Assembly: GCA_900299305.1 (NCBI GenBank)
Contig: OMJJ01000382.1
Span: forward strand, 1 to 40,102
Direction: 5' to 3'
Source: a bacterium
GTDB lineage: Bacteria; Armatimonadota; Chthonomonadetes; Chthonomonadales; Chthonomonadaceae
Length of the DNA stretch: 40,102 bases
Below, one piece after another: positions 32,247 to 40,102 of the stretch. The position numbers and the translations under genes are program-made. The notes under the pieces are model-generated. The model was not told the origin of the DNA, did not search any database, and was given only the letters and a program-made list of their open reading frames with translations. Every line of letters starts with the position of its first letter. Within the stretch, counting starts at the first letter, position 1.

Positions 32247-33733
32247 CCCCCGCGCTCACTATGACGAACATCCGCAAGGAGTTTCCGGGTGTTCTCGCCC
32301 TTGATAACGTCTCGCTAACGGTTCTGCCGGGAGAGGTTCATGCGCTTTTGGGAGAGAATGGGGCGGGTAAATCGACCCTAATGAAGATTTTGGCGGGGGC
32401 GCAACCCAAAGATAGCGGCGAAATTCTTCTGTATGGGCAGACCGCGCATATCGACAGTCCACAAAAAGCGATGAGTTTGGGGGTCTCGATTATCTATCAA
32501 GAGTTCAACCTCGTCCCCTATCTTACCGTAGGCGAAAACATCTATCTGGGGCGCGAACCCCGCGCCGCTATTCCCGCGTTTGTAGATTTCAAGAAACTGT
32601 ACGCCGACGCACAGCAGGTTATGGACAAACTCAAGGTGAAAATCGACGTTCGCGCCCCCGTCCATACCCTCAGCGTGGCGCAACAGCAGATGGTAGAGAT
32701 TGGCAAAGCGACTAGTAGGCAGTCTAAAATTATCGTGATGGACGAGCCGAGCGCAACCCTTACCGACCACGAACTACAGTCGCTATTCACCCTTATTCGG
32801 CAACTGCGAAGCGAAGGGGTGAGCATTATCTACATCTCACACCGACTAGAAGAGGTGTTTGAGGTGTGCGATAGGGCGACTATTATGCGAGATGGACGCT
32901 GGATTGCTACCGAAGAGGTGAAAAACCTGACCCGTGAAGACATTATCCGCCTGATGGTAGGGCGCGAACTAAAAGATGCTATCCCGAAAGTCGCGGCAAC
33001 CCCCGGCGAACCCGCCCTCAGCGTGAAAAACCTGTGCCGTGATGGGATTTTGGATAATATCTCGTTTACTGTGCGAAAGGGAGAGGTGCTTGGAATTGCG
33101 GGGCTGGTGGGCGCAGGAAGAACAGAGACCGCCCGTGCTATCTTCGGGGCAGACCCCATAACGAGCGGAACCATTGAGGTAGCGGGGAAATCGGTTCAGA
33201 TTCGCTCTCCGCAAGAGGCGATTAAGTACGGTATCGGGCTAGTAACCGAGGATAGGAAACAGCAGGGGCTAGTGCTAGGTATGGCGGTACGTGAGAACAA
33301 CACCCTCGCGAACCTGCAAGCACTAACGAGCATGGGCTTTGTGCGCCGTGCAGAAGAGAAGAAGGTCGCAGAGGAGTATCGCACCAGTCTCTCTATAAAA
33401 ACTCCCACCATCGAACAGACGGTGCAGAACCTTTCGGGGGGGAATCAGCAGAAGGTAGTACTGGCGAAGTGGCTGTTTACTGGCGCGAAAGTGCTGATTT
33501 TCGACGAGCCTACGCGGGGTATCGACGTGGGTGCGAAGAGCGAAATCTATAAACTGATGAACGAACTTGCGGCGCAGGGGGTCGCGATTATTATGATTTC
33601 GTCGGAACTGCCAGAGGTTATCGGGATGAGTGACCGTATCTTGGTGATGCACGAGGGGCGCATTACCGGCGAACTAAACCGCGCCGAAGCGACCCAAGAG
33701 AAGATAATGCACCTTGCAACGGGGGGAGAGTAA
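32216..33733 (+). CDS. Sugar ABC transporter ATP-binding protein (RbsA/MglA-type)
   Basis: A 505-residue protein with two fused ABC ATPase domains, as in RbsA-type carbohydrate importers. First domain: Walker A GENGAGKST (46-54), signature LSVAQQQMVEIGKA, Walker B IIVMDEPSATLT. Second: degenerate Walker A GLVGAGRTET, signature LSGGNQQKVVLAKW, Walker B VLIFDEPTRGID. Both are intact. The start TTG 32216 lies 10 nt after AGGAG (32201-32205). A better-spaced ATG at 32208 is out of frame and opens a 12-codon frame. No permease or binding protein adjoins, so it is an orphan component here. An ABC-transporter role in pentose or galactose uptake is a family-level inference. Confidence 0.93.
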   Translation: MATASNTANVTPALTMTNIRKEFPGVLALDNVSLTVLPGEVHALLGENGAGKSTLMKILAGAQPKDSGEILLYGQTAHIDSPQKAMSLGVSIIYQEFNLVPYLTVGENIYLGREPRAAIPAFVDFKKLYADAQQVMDKLKVKIDVRAPVHTLSVAQQQMVEIGKATSRQSKIIVMDEPSATLTDHELQSLFTLIRQLRSEGVSIIYISHRLEEVFEVCDRATIMRDGRWIATEEVKNLTREDIIRLMVGRELKDAIPKVAATPGEPALSVKNLCRDGILDNISFTVRKGEVLGIAGLVGAGRTETARAIFGADPITSGTIEVAGKSVQIRSPQEAIKYGIGLVTEDRKQQGLVLGMAVRENNTLANLQALTSMGFVRRAEEKKVAEEYRTSLSIKTPTIEQTVQNLSGGNQQKVVLAKWLFTGAKVLIFDEPTRGIDVGAKSEIYKLMNELAAQGVAIIMISSELPEVIGMSDRILVMHEGRITGELNRAEATQEKIMHLATGGE

Positions 33734-33770
33734 CACCGTGTAAGGGCATAAGGCAGACAGGAGGGGCAAA

Positions 33771-34880
33771 ATGGACTTCCGAGAGCAGATGGAAAAAGAT
33801 GACCGCTTTAGAAGAAGATCTATCACATTCTATTTTATCTACTCGATACTCGTGGGGCTAGGAGTAGCATACTACTGTATCAACGAAAACTGGTGGAGTG
33901 AGAGCGACAGAATAGCCTATGCGAACTACCCTTTCTTAAGATACTTCTTGGGGGGCATGGGCTTCTTACCCGCCTCCATTTCTGGAGGGCTATTGCTACA
34001 ATTACGACGTGTAGACCGTAATAGCCAACAAATAAATGTTGCGGACATAAGCCCTGTAGAAGAGCCACTCGAACCCGTATCGCTACAGGCGATTGAGTTT
34101 CAAATTCCAACCCCTGAAGACCGTGCCAAACTCCACCGTCTTATGGTGGAGGCAGATAAATATAGCCGTTGGACAAACGCTCGTTTTATGGGGAAGTTAC
34201 CAATACTCCTACAATTCGGGGTGTTCGTTGTTGCCTTCACCCAAAGCGCATATCTGATAGTTCTTCTGGGTGTTGCTCTGGCTCTCTATATCATCTTCAC
34301 TTTTTTTGCGCTCTATACTATCATTCAGTGGCAACGGCGCAACAAAGCCCTCAAAAAACACTGTGTAGAACTACTACAACGTTCGCCGCACCCCTGCCTT
34401 GTAGGAAACGCCCTCTACTATCTGCGTACCTCCCAACAAAAGAACCCTGAAGCCTACGAAACGATAGCAAACATCCTCTATTCGATGGGCAGAGAGGAGT
34501 TTGTACTGCACTTTGCAGACCACAAGCACTCCTTCAAGAGCGTGTTGCGCTCTGCCTGTTTTCGGCAGGAGAAGTATCCCACTATTCTGGTTCGCGCAGT
34601 GCTTCATGCGGTTCAGGAGATGGAGGAGGTATCGCTGTTGCCCGTAGTGCGCTTTACCGCCAACTGCGCCAAGAGCAGAGAGGTACGCCAAGAGGCAAAG
34701 GAGTGCGCCCGTATTTTGGAGGTGGTAAGCAACGCACAAAACAGCCCCGAAACCCTGCTGCGCCCCGCTTATGCCGTACCCACTGGTGAGTTACTGCGCC
34801 CCGCCTACACCCCACAAGAGACCCCCCAAACCCTGCAGATGCTCCTAAAGCCCTCTCAAAACCCAGAGGAAAGGGGTTAA
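33771..34880 (+). CDS. Multi-spanning membrane protein with helical C-terminal domain
   Basis: A 369-residue protein with four likely membrane segments: about 17-37, 54-77, 143-160 and 162-186. The loop between the second and third is about 65 residues and acidic. The C-terminal 180 residues are helical and repetitive (HPCLVGNALYYLRTSQQKNPEAYETIANILYSMGREEFVLH), reminiscent of HEAT-like solenoids, ending in two 'LLRPAY' motifs. The family is unrecognised. ATG 33771 follows AGGAGGGG. It lies 37 bp after the ABC gene and may share its transcript, but is not a standard transporter permease. Confidence 0.75.
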   Translation: MDFREQMEKDDRFRRRSITFYFIYSILVGLGVAYYCINENWWSESDRIAYANYPFLRYFLGGMGFLPASISGGLLLQLRRVDRNSQQINVADISPVEEPLEPVSLQAIEFQIPTPEDRAKLHRLMVEADKYSRWTNARFMGKLPILLQFGVFVVAFTQSAYLIVLLGVALALYIIFTFFALYTIIQWQRRNKALKKHCVELLQRSPHPCLVGNALYYLRTSQQKNPEAYETIANILYSMGREEFVLHFADHKHSFKSVLRSACFRQEKYPTILVRAVLHAVQEMEEVSLLPVVRFTANCAKSREVRQEAKECARILEVVSNAQNSPETLLRPAYAVPTGELLRPAYTPQETPQTLQMLLKPSQNPEERG

Positions 34881-35074
34881 AACCTCACTACAAGCAACCA
34901 CTTTTGAGTTGCACAGCAATAGTATCCTAAAATCCATATTCCTCTCAACCTACGAATGGCAAAGGAATTGCGAGTGAGAAATTACGGTTTAGCAGAACCT
35001 ACTTGGATCTGCCCGATGGAGGCTTGCATGGGGGCAGGAAGTTTTAACAGTCGGCGCGACAACTCCATAACCGC

Positions 35075-35602
35075 CTACAGGGGTTTCCCATCGGCTTCCA
35101 GATAGGGGTAGATGAACTTGTTTACCGGCTCTCCCTGTTGCGCTGGTGAGAGAACGAGGTTGCGTCCACGAGAAATAGCTACAGCGTTGTGCTCTAGTAC
35201 AAGATTACCGAACTGGTAGTCGCGCAAATCAGGGCGTTTGTGGTCTACCCAGCGAATTCCATCCGACGCATCCACAGGAATCCAGCCATAATCAGGTTGA
35301 TAGATACAGGCGTAGCAGTGATAACTGGTGATTTTCGCCTGTTCGGGGAGAGGGGAAGGCAGGGGTACACCCGCAACGCCAAAGCCGTACTCGTGGATTA
35401 CGGGGATGTTTTGCGTTCGCGCCAGCGAAATAAAGTAGCTATGCAGATCGGTGCAGTCGCCTTTTTTGTAGTCGCACACGAAATCAGAATCACCTACGCC
35501 TAATTTCGGCGACTCCGACTTATAGTCGTACTGCATACTAGAGAGGATATGCTCGTAGAGCGCACGTGCTTTATCAAGTGTCGTTGTTTTTCCTGCCGTC
35601 AC
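35075..35602 (-). pseudogene. Transglutaminase-like protein, 3' fragment after frameshift
   Basis: The C-terminal half of a transglutaminase-fold protein, broken from its 5' part by one frame change near 35627-35633. It retains the catalytic-type Cys (KKGDCTDLHSYFISLARTQNIPV), His (TSYHCYACIYQPDYGWIPVDASD) and Asp that define the Cys-His-Asp triad. The GTG at 35602 is internal to the natural sequence, not a genuine start. Removing one G from the seven-G tract joins the frames: SLPIGGRFLAISANVTAGKT. The intact protein would be about 333 residues. Confidence 0.8.
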
Positions 35603-36077
35603 ATTTGCAGAGATAGCAAGGAAACGCCCCCCCGATAGGCAGGCTTTTTTCTCCCATCAGATTCATCTTTAGAAATTTTGTGGACTCTTTTTGGGGATGG
35701 CGAGTTGCATCTCCCAATACCCGCATCTCCTTGCGGTTTACCACGTAGCGCACGGTTACGGTAAGCGGGGTTTGCGTTGCATCGAGGTGTACATAGACCA
35801 TTCGGTTCTTGTAGCGGTTCTCCTGATTGATTTTATAGTCGGGAGCACCTTCGACTACGAGGCTCTCTACTTTTTGCCATTCGCTATCAGAGGGCGCAGG
35901 AATCCACAAAGAGGCTTCTTTGGTTCCTGCGGGCAGAGCGGGGACAGTCGTTTTGCAGACAAACTCGGTGGTCATGGAGCGTGCATCCGTCTTGGGGGCG
36001 GCTTGCGCGATAAGGGCGTTCTCGCCAAACGATAAGGCGAGCGACAAGGTAATAAGGACTTTTAATGACAGGCGCAT
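35574..36077 (-). pseudogene. Transglutaminase-like protein, 5' fragment
   Basis: The first 160 residues of the same gene. A signal peptide (MRLSLKVLITLSLALSFGENALIAQ) precedes a beta-sandwich region typical of secreted transglutaminase-like proteins (FVCKTTVPALPAGTKEASLWIPAP to VTVRYVVNRKEMRVL). It runs out of frame after PIGGA and ends at TGA 35574-35576. ATG 36077 has AGGAGG at 36097-36092, 14 nt away. TATAAT on the minus strand (36149-36144) is a -10 candidate. The domain arrangement (sandwich plus transglutaminase core) suggests peptide or amide cleavage outside the cytoplasm. Confidence 0.8.
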
Positions 36078-36143
36078 GGTGTGCGAAGGTTCCTCCTAAA
36101 ATAGACGTGACAGGGAAAGCGATTGAGCATACTCGCCGCCGTT

Positions 36144-36149
36144 ATTATA
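36144..36149 (-). promoter_or_regulatory. -10 candidate of the transglutaminase-like gene
   Basis: A perfect TATAAT on the minus strand, 66 bp before ATG 36077. No good -35 could be found at 16-19 nt. Confidence 0.4.
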
Positions 36150-36365
36150 GTAACAGAACCTTAAACCTGGCTAAGATTAGTGTTAGAGTTTTTTAAGCAT
36201 AAGTCGGTGCTTTTGTCCCACCTTGCGTAAGTGGTTCAGGTGAGGGATGAGGCGTTTTGAGTACAAAGTTACAGGGTGTAATAAATTTACATAAGTTCAC
36301 TATCTTATTTGAGATGTGACACACATCGTTTTACCTCTCATAAACTACCACTATAACAACGTTTG

Positions 36366-36372
36366 AAGGAGG
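36366..36372 (+). promoter_or_regulatory. Perfect Shine-Dalgarno deciding a TTG start
   Basis: AAGGAGG is followed by an 8-nt spacer and then TTG 36381. It lies inside the reading frame that opens at TTG 36363, so the true start is downstream. Confidence 0.8.
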
Positions 36373-36380
36373 ATTGTGCT

Positions 36381-38990
36381 TTGTTTTCTGCGCTTCGACG
36401 CACTGTGAATGCGTCACTCTGTTTTGCGGCTCTCCTCTGTACCTCTTCACTCACCTCTGCTCAAGTAGGGCGGGTGTGGGGGTGGGGGCAAAATCCGCAT
36501 GGAGAACTCGGCTATGGTTATTTTGGCTATACCGCATTTCCTACCCCCATTTTGAATATCAATGGCGTGCGCGATGTTCATACTATAAATGCCCATTCAC
36601 TTGCTATAGACTCGAATGGCTCTCTCTGGTCGTGGGGATATAACAGTAATGGGCAACTTGGTAACGGCAACCGAATCCCAACAGCATCTCCCAAGCAGGT
36701 AAGCGGACTGGGCTATATCGTGGCTACCTCCGCAGGTGATTCCCACTCACTAGCAGTAGATGCAGATGGGAACCTTTGGGCATGGGGCTCAAACCTCTGG
36801 GGGCAGTTAGGAACTCACACCTCTGCCTATACCCTCACCCCAACCAATGTTCCCACCCTCTACGATATTGTAGAGGCTACAGCGGGCTACCAACACTCAC
36901 TGGCTCTTCGTGTAGATGGAGCGGTATTTGCTTGGGGTAGTAATCATTTTGGAGAGTTGGGCTTGGGAACCGGGGTCTCCTCCACAGGAGACCCTGCATT
37001 AGTTTCTGGGGTAGATGGAATTGTCCAAATTTCGGCTACAGGCTCGTCTAGCCTCGCCCTGCGCTACGATGGAACCGTATGGGCTTGGGGAGATAACTCC
37101 AAAGGGCAAGCGGGGCTACCTTCTCAAAATAATAGAGTCCAGTATGCTCCCCAAAAGGTCTCTGGTATCTCTAATGTGGTTCAGGTGGCTACAGGAGGGC
37201 TACACTGCCTTGCTCTGCGCTCAAACGGAACCGTATGGGCTTGGGGGGCGAACTACTATGGTCAACTCGGCAACAACTCCCTTATAGATTCTAGCACCCC
37301 TGTTCCCGTATCAGGGCTAGGGCAAGTGATTCAAGTAGCAGTAGGAGGGGAGTACTCGCTTGCTCTCAAGGCAGATGGTACGGTATGGGTTTGGGGGGCA
37401 GACCTATCCAACCACCCCGGCACCGGTCCTTTTGGCGCAAACCTCACTCCGATACGCATCACAGGACTGAACAACATTAAGAGTATCTCTGCGGGTGCTG
37501 CGTTTGCCACCGCCATGAATGCCAACGGCTCTCTTTCGTCGTTAGGAAACAACTGGGCAGGACAGCTTGGAAATGGCGGAGCTGGCTTTCCTTATGGTGT
37601 GGTCTCTGCTTGGACATCCGACACAGTACAAGTCTGTGCGGGTAATCTCTTCTCACTTTCGCTTCAAACAGATGGAACCGTATATGCTTGGGGATCTAAT
37701 GAGCATAACGAGTTGGGTGACGGTACTACCTTTCCGCGTTCGCTTCCAACTCCCATTCCCAACCTTACCAATGTTGCTCTTATCGCCACAAAGGGATTCC
37801 ATTCGCTTGCTCTCAAGAAAGATGGAACTCTCATGGGTTGGGGTTGGAATGAGTATGGGCAAGCCAGTACCGGAGGAGGGGGAAATACACCTGTTCCGAC
37901 ACCTGTTCCCGGTTTGTCGGATGTGGTACAGGTAGCAACAGGATATGCCCACTCATTAGCCCTCAAAAAAGATGGAACCGTTTGGGCGTGGGGATTAAAT
38001 ACACATGGTGCGTTAGGAGTAGGAAATACCCTAGATAGCGGTACCCCCCAACAGGTCGTAGGCTTGTATGGAGTGGTACAGATTGTTGCCGGCTACTACC
38101 ACTCTCTTGCTCTCACCTCTGATGGAACCGTTTGGGCATGGGGCTGGAACAACTTTGGGCAACTCGGTAACGGCTCTAAGAGTGATAGCAGTCTCCCTGT
38201 TCAGATACTGGGGCTAACGGGGGTAACTCAACTCTCTGCGGGGCTTCACCACTCCCTTGCTCTGAAATTGGATGGAAGTGTTTGGGCATGGGGAAGGAAC
38301 AGCAATAACCAACTCAGTGTGGTAGGGCTAGATAGCTCCTCGGTTCCGATACAGTGCCAAAACGTGAGCGGAATCTCCCAGATTTCAGCGGGCGCACTTC
38401 ACTCTGTCGCGCTTAAAACAGACGGAAGTGTTCTATTTTGGGGGGCAGATGAGGATGGACAGTTCGGAGACGTAACCTTTGCGCGTGCCGTGGTAGTATC
38501 GCCTATTGTTGGCTTAGAAGGGCAGACCAACATCTCCGCAGGACACGCTCACACGCTTTCGGTACAGGCACCGAAACTGAACATCAGCATCAGCAATACC
38601 AATGTATCTACCCTCTACGGGAAGGGAGTGACCCTTAAAGCGACCCTCAAAAATCAGTTGGGGCTTCCCCTGTTCAACCAAACTGTAGACTTTTATATCG
38701 ACGGGCAAGCCCTTGCGACTACAGTCACTAACTTAGAGGGAGTGTGTAGTCTGGATATCCCAGATAATACAACTTACGAAGTAGGAAAACACAAAATAGT
38801 GGCTCTCTTCGATAACGGCAACGCACGTTATAATGCCTCTAGCGGTGTGGCAACCCTAACGGTTCGCAAGTCTAATACAGCAATCACCGCAGACAGTAGC
38901 AGTGGTGCCCCTGGCAACTATCTCCTTCGGAGCGTCTCTGTTGCGAACCTCCACCAACACTCCTGTGGCGGATGCGGTTCTCAACTTTAG
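36381..38990 (+). CDS. Secreted RCC1-repeat protein (14 repeats) with Ig-like tail, frameshifted
   Basis: An 869-residue reading frame from TTG 36381, 8 nt after AAGGAGG. A signal peptide (MFSALRRTVNASLCFAALLCTSSLTSA) precedes 14 RCC1-type repeats of about 50 residues, each ending in a WAWG-like strand (for example VWAWGDN, VWAWGAN, VWAWGWN) after HSLALK.DGT. The eighth (LSSLGNN) is degenerate. Fourteen repeats equal two seven-bladed propellers. An Ig-like domain (about 725-835: GKGVTLKATLKNQLGLPLFNQ) follows, and then the frame is lost near 38908; the ORF ends with nonsense residues. RCC1 proteins outside eukaryotes are binding scaffolds; a secreted or cell-surface role is inferred. Confidence 0.83.
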   Translation: MFSALRRTVNASLCFAALLCTSSLTSAQVGRVWGWGQNPHGELGYGYFGYTAFPTPILNINGVRDVHTINAHSLAIDSNGSLWSWGYNSNGQLGNGNRIPTASPKQVSGLGYIVATSAGDSHSLAVDADGNLWAWGSNLWGQLGTHTSAYTLTPTNVPTLYDIVEATAGYQHSLALRVDGAVFAWGSNHFGELGLGTGVSSTGDPALVSGVDGIVQISATGSSSLALRYDGTVWAWGDNSKGQAGLPSQNNRVQYAPQKVSGISNVVQVATGGLHCLALRSNGTVWAWGANYYGQLGNNSLIDSSTPVPVSGLGQVIQVAVGGEYSLALKADGTVWVWGADLSNHPGTGPFGANLTPIRITGLNNIKSISAGAAFATAMNANGSLSSLGNNWAGQLGNGGAGFPYGVVSAWTSDTVQVCAGNLFSLSLQTDGTVYAWGSNEHNELGDGTTFPRSLPTPIPNLTNVALIATKGFHSLALKKDGTLMGWGWNEYGQASTGGGGNTPVPTPVPGLSDVVQVATGYAHSLALKKDGTVWAWGLNTHGALGVGNTLDSGTPQQVVGLYGVVQIVAGYYHSLALTSDGTVWAWGWNNFGQLGNGSKSDSSLPVQILGLTGVTQLSAGLHHSLALKLDGSVWAWGRNSNNQLSVVGLDSSSVPIQCQNVSGISQISAGALHSVALKTDGSVLFWGADEDGQFGDVTFARAVVVSPIVGLEGQTNISAGHAHTLSVQAPKLNISISNTNVSTLYGKGVTLKATLKNQLGLPLFNQTVDFYIDGQALATTVTNLEGVCSLDIPDNTTYEVGKHKIVALFDNGNARYNASSGVATLTVRKSNTAITADSSSGAPGNYLLRSVSVANLHQHSCGGCGSQL

Positions 38991-39456
38991 CGTCGATGGA
39001 GTAGTTATAGGGAGTGCTTCTACCGACAGTAACGGTAAGGCAAGCCTACCCTATACTGTGGACGAACGCTTTGGAGCCGGAAAGCATAAGCTCGTGGTAG
39101 CCTTTGCAGGAGACAAAAATCATAGTGCCACCACCAAAACGGCAACCTTCAAGGTTGTAGCCGCACAAACTCAGGTCGCTGTTACCGACGCAACTGCCTC
39201 TAGGGGGGCAACCATTAGCCTACAGGGTAGCATCGCACGGGTTACAGATGGTGCTCCGTTGGCAGGCAGAATGGTGCGCTTCCAGATAGATGGAAACACC
39301 GTCGGCTCTACTGCTACAGATGCTATGGGTATGGCGACACTCTCCTATGCCGTAAACGAAAGCCTCTCTCTTGGGTCTCACAAGATTCGAGTACTGTTTG
39401 ACGGAGAGCCTCTCTATAGCAAAAGTTCCGGTACGGGGACGCTCAAGGTGAAATAG
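38902..39456 (+). pseudogene. Ig-like domains 2 and 3 of the RCC1 protein, separated by a frameshift
   Basis: This frame continues the Ig-like tail: ATISFGASLLRTSTNTPVADAVLNFSVDG and ATISLQGSIARVTDGAPLAGRMVRFQIDG are clear repeats of the first domain in the preceding frame. The GTG at 38902 is not a natural start. The shift lies in GGTGCCCCTGG (38905-38914); dropping one C gives a smooth reading into SGALATISFG. The restored protein would end at 39456 with about 1,024 residues. The fragment has no own ribosome site. Confidence 0.8.
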
Positions 39457-39468
39457 GAGACATCCTAC

Positions 39469-39512
39469 CAGTTCGCACCAGAAGCGTGGAATACATATTC
39501 TGGTGCGAACTG
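39469..39512. terminator. Hairpin between convergent genes
   Basis: A perfect 15-bp stem (39469-39483 with 39498-39512) and a 14-nt loop. There is no clear T tract on either side, so it may be a factor-assisted or bidirectional terminator. Confidence 0.6.
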
Positions 39513-39585
39513 ACTAGGAGAGAAAAGAAAAGTTCTTGTTGCGGGCAGTGTTGATACTATATGTAGTTTGCAGGTAAGGCAAAAC

Positions 39586-40102
39586 CTATCTCTTATCGGG
39601 GCTAGAGAGCGGGATAGAGACCCCTTCGCTTCCCTCTGTAGTTATCCATTTGGGGTCGGTAATCGAGCCAAAACTCTCTAGGAGAACGGTGCGCGGTACG
39701 GGGTCTCCGGCAATAGAGTGCGAAAAGAAGTTCCCTCTCTCTCCAGATACCGGTACGTTGGCGTTGAAGTGACCATCAGGATACGTCCACCCACTCACCA
39801 TCAACTGCCCATTCAGGCGAATGACTTTCCACTGCGCCTCCCCCACCTGATTACCAAAATCAGTTGTCCTCAATGAAATAGAGGAGGGACTTGCCCCTTT
39901 CGCCAGTTCATTCAGTTGGTAGAGGGTAGCATATCCGGGACGCTCTAAGGTGATGTCGGCGGTTCTAATCTTCTTCTCCATCTGCATAGGAGGAACAGAG
40001 ACAGGCATAGAAGTATAGGGTGCCCTTGAGAGTGCCATCATCGCAATAAAGTTGAACATCAACGACCCCGCGATAACCCCTGCAAGAAGCAACCTGCGGA
40101 AC
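39586..40102 (-). CDS. Membrane-anchored hypothetical protein (5' end beyond window)
   Basis: The minus-strand frame runs off the window edge (FRRLLLAGVIAGSLMFNFIAMMAL), so the start lies outside; TTG 40092 is an internal possibility. One N-terminal membrane helix precedes about 140 residues of beta-rich sequence (KIRTADITLERPGYATLYQL, SISLRTTDFGNQVGEAQWKV, VSGWTYPDGHFNANVPVSG). I recognise no family. It is probably an envelope protein, with its soluble part outside. Confidence 0.6.
   Translation of the reverse strand, partial: FRRLLLAGVIAGSLMFNFIAMMALSRAPYTSMPVSVPPMQMEKKIRTADITLERPGYATLYQLNELAKGASPSSISLRTTDFGNQVGEAQWKVIRLNGQLMVSGWTYPDGHFNANVPVSGERGNFFSHSIAGDPVPRTVLLESFGSITDPKWITTEGSEGVSIPLSSPDKR

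Larger units (their letters stand above)
36078..36380. other. 303-bp divergent intergenic region
   Basis: AT-rich sequence between the diverging transglutaminase and RCC1 genes. It contains the minus-strand -10 candidate at 36149-36144, a small dyad at 36277-36291 (arms TGTAA and TTACA) and a plus-strand TATAAC at 36352-36357. I see no coding frame or RNA gene. Confidence 0.6.

Noticed and set aside
34881-35074. Intergenic 194 bp with GC-rich stem near 35010-35040, considered for an RNA gene
   Set aside because: No tRNA-like loop or conserved pattern could be recognised; nothing supportable.
36381-38560. Regular DNA repeats that could look like a tandem-repeat or CRISPR locus
   Set aside because: The period is about 150 bp and follows the protein repeat WAWG/GQLG, so it is the coding echo of RCC1 repeats.

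Overview
The window reads as a chromosomal segment of a Gram-negative-type bacterium, most likely an Armatimonadota member. This assignment is inferred from style: a prepilin-like protein with a GFTLIE start and a C-terminal DG-H signature, a PQQ-type beta-propeller opening with an 'DWAQWRGP' motif, lipoproteins with TolB-like repeats, and many large secreted proteins. No rRNA, tRNA, CRISPR array, insertion sequence or phage module was seen. Genes are densely packed, use ATG, GTG and TTG starts, and lie on both strands. 

Layout. 1-3.2 kb: the tail of one and the whole of a second tandem-duplicated secreted TIG plus heparinase II/III-type polysaccharide lyase, each copy with its own near-identical terminator. 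3.3-5.0 kb: a lipoprotein fusing a degenerate NodB-like deacetylase fold to a phosphodiester glycosidase (NAGPA) domain. 4.9-7.9 kb: a CarH/LitR-like B12-binding MerR regulator divergent from a two-gene SRPBCC plus PQQ-propeller operon; both promoters carry GACA repeats spaced exactly 11 bp. 8.0-11.7 kb: housekeeping greA and valS with a cupin gene. 11.8-13.4 kb: an AT-richer orphan gene and a PIN-domain toxin-antitoxin pair. 13.5-17.2 kb: a TolB-like lipoprotein and a six-hairpin glycosidase. 17.2-23.6 kb: hemW, small enzymes (CaMKII-AD/SnoaL-like, DinB), a pseudopilin, MarC, an acyltransferase and a secreted alpha/beta hydrolase. 23.7-29.8 kb, minus strand: a small exported protein, a VanX-like dipeptidase with an acidic partner, two tandem FapA/DUF342 paralogues and a nitrilase-superfamily enzyme. 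30.0-34.9 kb, plus strand: a second PIN toxin-antitoxin pair, an ankyrin protein whose leader duplicates that of the antitoxin, an orphan RbsA-type ABC ATPase and a membrane protein. 35.1-40.1 kb: a frameshifted transglutaminase, a 14-repeat RCC1 propeller protein with a frameshift in its Ig-like tail, and a partial membrane-anchored protein. 

How the genes work together. The clearest local system is the 5.0-7.9 kb module. Its regulator has the DNA-binding and cobalamin-binding motifs expected of adenosylcobalamin light sensors, and the operator-like repeats overlap the -35 boxes of both divergent promoters, suggesting autoregulation and light- or B12-gated expression of the SRPBCC/PQQ-propeller pair. 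That target is not the usual carotenoid or photolyase gene set. Other recurring themes are polysaccharide processing outside the cytoplasm, cell-wall or peptide turnover, and small toxin-antitoxin modules inserted between ordinary genes. Two adjacent genes carry single-base frameshifts in or next to homopolymers, so either sequence error or recent decay must be considered there.
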